Below, piece by piece: positions 34,427 to 36,363 of a stretch of DNA of 36,363 nt (the first letter of the stretch is position 1; the number at the start of each line of letters is the position of its first letter). The stretch lies in contig RFGU01000033.1 of assembly GCA_003696955.1 (NCBI GenBank), positions 1 through 36,363 of the forward strand, written 5' to 3'. A program made the translations under genes and the position numbers. This DNA comes from Deltaproteobacteria bacterium. GTDB lineage: Bacteria; Myxococcota_A; Polyangia; Nannocystales; Nannocystaceae. The notes beneath the pieces were generated by a model, which was given only the letters and a program-made list of their open reading frames with translations, was not told the origin of the DNA and searched no databases.

Positions 34427-36145
34427 ATGGCTGCTCCCGTGCGTCTTGCCCTGCGTGAGGACGCCTCGGGTGCGACGCCCAAGGACCGCGCCGCGTGGGC
34501 GCAGGCCCACGGCACCCATCCGGTCGTGCCGGCCCTGCTCGGAGCCCGTGGGGTGCCGCCGGACCGGTGGCTCGAGGTCTTTCGCCCGCGGCTCGCCGCG
34601 CTTCGGCCGCCGAACACCATGGCCGACTTCGAGGAGGCCCTCGATCTGACGGCCGATGCGGTCCTACGCGGTCGGCGTGTCGGGATCTTCGGCGACTACG
34701 ACGTCGACGGCGTCACCACCACGGCGATCCTGGCCGAGACCTTCGAGGCGGCGGGCCTTCCCGTCGTGATCGAGGTGGCGGACCGCCGGAGCGGCTACGG
34801 CTTCGGCGTTGAACGGGCCCGCGCCATGGTGGAGGCGGGGGTTCGGTTGGTGGTGACGGGTGATTGCGGTACCTCGGACGTCGAGGCCCTTTCGTATCTG
34901 CGCGACGCCGGGGTCTCCACCGTCGTCGTCGACCATCACCAGGTCCCGAAGACACGGCCGCCGGCGGACGCCCTGCTCAATCCCCACCAACCCGAATGCG
35001 GTTTTCCGTTCAAGGGCATGTGTTCGGCCGGGGTCGCCTTCTACCTGGCGGCGGCCCTGCGCACGCGCCTGGCGCCGCGGGGGATCTCCTTGCCCGATCC
35101 GCGGGGGCTGTTGGACCTCGTGGCCCTCGGAACGATCTGCGACATGGTGCCGCTCGTCGAGGAAAATCGGATCCTGGCACGCTACGGCCTCGATCTGCTC
35201 GCCGCCCGCAAACGACCCGGGTTGCGCACGCTGCTTTCGGTGGCTGGTCTCGAGGAGGACGTTCCCCTCGGCGGGGACGACGTGGGTTACCGCATTGGTC
35301 CGCGGCTGAACGCGCCCGGGCGACTCGGGTCGGCCCGTCCTGCCCTCGAGGTGTTGCGTGCGCGCTCGGACGTCGAGGCCCAGGGCTGCGTCGACCAGGT
35401 GGAGGCGGCCAACGCCCAGCGCCGCGCCCTGTCCGAGCGCATCGAGGCCGAGGCCGTCGCGCGGGCCGAGGCTGCCGTGGCCGAGCGGCCGGACCGTTCG
35501 GCCCTGGTCCTCGCGGACGCCACGTGGCATCCGGGACTCGTGGGCATCGTGGCGGGCCGTCTTGCGGAGAGTTACGGGCGGCCGTGTGCGGTGTTGTCGG
35601 TCGACCGGGCCGAGGGCCGCGCCACCGGATCGGTGCGCAGCTTCGGTGGCGTGGACGTTCGCGCCGCGTTGCAGGCCTGTGCGGACCATCTGGTCCGGTT
35701 CGGCGGCCATCGGGATGCGGCGGGCCTTACGGTCGCCATCGAGCGTCTTGCGACCTTTGCGAGCGCCTTCGAGGCGGCGGTGGCGGCGGCGCGTTCGGAC
35801 GACGAAGAGGCACGGACACGTCGGGAGTTCGACGGACCCATTGCGTTGCCCTACGTCGATGGTCCCTTGATCGAGGCGATCGATGCACTCGGGCCCTACG
35901 GGGTGGGGTTTCCGGAACCCTGCTTCCTGGTGGAGGACGCACGCGTCGTGTCGTCGCGCGTGGTCGGTGGCCGGCACGTACGCCTTCGACTCGCCCAGGG
36001 GGCGGCCGAGCGCGACGCCATCGCCTTCGGCATGGCGGACGCCGGTCTGGCCCGGGGACGTCGCATCGATGCCCTGGTGGTCCCGTCGTTCAACTACTAT
36101 CGGGGCCGCCGGGAGATCCAGCTACGAATCGTGGAACTGCTGTGA
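34427..36145 (+). CDS. recJ: Single-stranded-DNA exonuclease RecJ
   Basis: A 572-residue DHH-family 5'-3' exonuclease acting in recombination and mismatch repair; E. coli RecJ is 577 residues. Metal-binding motifs are visible in order: FGDYDVDG with Asp90, Asp92 and Asp94 (normally DYDADG), TGDCGTSD with Asp146, and VDHHQ with Asp169, His170 and His171. The DHHA1 part has SFGGVDVRAALQACADHLVR and GGHRDAAGL, and the C-terminal OB-like part ends YRGRREIQLRIVELL. It is the last gene of the forward run, three bases after secF, so it is very likely co-transcribed with the Sec genes. Confidence 0.96.
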   Translation: MAAPVRLALREDASGATPKDRAAWAQAHGTHPVVPALLGARGVPPDRWLEVFRPRLAALRPPNTMADFEEALDLTADAVLRGRRVGIFGDYDVDGVTTTAILAETFEAAGLPVVIEVADRRSGYGFGVERARAMVEAGVRLVVTGDCGTSDVEALSYLRDAGVSTVVVDHHQVPKTRPPADALLNPHQPECGFPFKGMCSAGVAFYLAAALRTRLAPRGISLPDPRGLLDLVALGTICDMVPLVEENRILARYGLDLLAARKRPGLRTLLSVAGLEEDVPLGGDDVGYRIGPRLNAPGRLGSARPALEVLRARSDVEAQGCVDQVEAANAQRRALSERIEAEAVARAEAAVAERPDRSALVLADATWHPGLVGIVAGRLAESYGRPCAVLSVDRAEGRATGSVRSFGGVDVRAALQACADHLVRFGGHRDAAGLTVAIERLATFASAFEAAVAAARSDDEEARTRREFDGPIALPYVDGPLIEAIDALGPYGVGFPEPCFLVEDARVVSSRVVGGRHVRLRLAQGAAERDAIAFGMADAGLARGRRIDALVVPSFNYYRGRREIQLRIVELL

Positions 36146-36168
36146 CGGCGTCGGTGGGGAGCGCCGTC
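36144..36168. terminator. Candidate terminator between recJ and the convergent Cys-rich gene
   Basis: GACGGCG at 36144-36150 pairs with CGCCGTC at 36162-36168 around an 11-base loop. The stem starts within the recJ stop codon and lies in the 46-base gap between the two convergent genes. There is no T-run on either strand. Confidence 0.4.
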
Positions 36169-36191
36169 GCCGGGTCGGGCCCCCCTCCAAT

Positions 36192-36363
36192 TCATCGGCG
36201 GCAGTCGGCCGCACACCGACGCATGCAATGGCGGGCGGTGGCCTCGCAGTTGAGGCGACACGTGGCGGCGTCCGATCCGCGAGCCGAGCAGCCCTCCGAG
36301 CAGGCTTCGAGCCGCCGGTCGCAGGCGGCCCGGCACGCGGCGTCGTTGCACGCGGGTGCGGGG
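36192..36363 (-). CDS. C-terminal part of a Cys-rich protein (partial)
   Basis: On the reverse strand an open frame enters from the window edge and stops at TGA 36194-36192. It encodes regularly spaced cysteines: CNDAACRAACDRRLEACSEG, then CSARGSDAATCRLNCEATAR, then HCMRRCAADCRR at the C-terminus. The C-x3-C and C-x4-6-C spacing with Ala/Glu/Arg between suggests short disulfide-bonded helical hairpins, a kind of sequence common in secreted proteins of Myxococcota. The start and any signal peptide lie outside the window. No function can be assigned. Confidence 0.7.
   Translation of the reverse strand, partial: PAPACNDAACRAACDRRLEACSEGCSARGSDAATCRLNCEATARHCMRRCAADCRR

Overview
This is a GC-rich (about 68-70% by eye), gene-dense chromosomal window from what looks like a member of the Myxococcota, i.e. 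a Polyangia-like deltaproteobacterial lineage. The evidence is: many predicted outer-membrane and lipoprotein genes; a Tgl-like TPR lipoprotein; a von Willebrand A lipoprotein with a low-complexity Gly/Ser/Thr linker; an SH3-plus-L,D-transpeptidase protein; and Cys-rich secreted proteins. I saw no insertion sequence, prophage, CRISPR array or integration site. No gene-free stretch exceeds 300 bases.

Left part (1-13,000): the acidic tail of an upstream gene, a small outer-membrane barrel protein, an L,D-transpeptidase, a SlyD-family prolyl isomerase, then a reverse-strand tandem of a very large TamB-like protein followed by an Omp85 (BamA/TamA-superfamily) protein. Together the last two look like an envelope lipid/protein transport pair. 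Both are unusually built: TamB has about 200 residues before its membrane anchor, and the Omp85 protein has about seven POTRA-like segments behind a Pro/Ala linker.

Middle (13,000-28,100): a small tail-anchored-looking hypothetical, a lipobox-bearing M3 metallopeptidase, an initiator tRNA-Met with its own promoter and terminator, a Tex-like RNA-binding protein with two low-complexity insertions, a degenerate class II glutamine-amidotransferase-like protein, a Tgl-like pilus-assembly lipoprotein, and two adjacent divergent genes that are both broken: a GAF-histidine kinase and a GT39/PMT-like multi-spanning protein. A lipoprotein methyltransferase, a vWA lipoprotein and a secreted HEAT-repeat protein follow.

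Right part (28,100-36,363): a tight forward run queA-tgt-yajC-secD-secF-recJ, joining queuosine tRNA modification, the Sec accessory complex and the RecJ exonuclease, with overlapping or nearly touching ends. It ends against the 3' part of a Cys-rich protein gene on the other strand.

The strongest leads are the modified TamB/Omp85 pair, the clustered inactivation of the sensor kinase and its divergent neighbour (whose apparent start codons share one CATG), and two divergent relatives of known enzymes (Tex with an altered YqgF motif, and an amidotransferase-like fold without its catalytic cysteine). No clearly new multi-gene defence or biosynthetic system was found.
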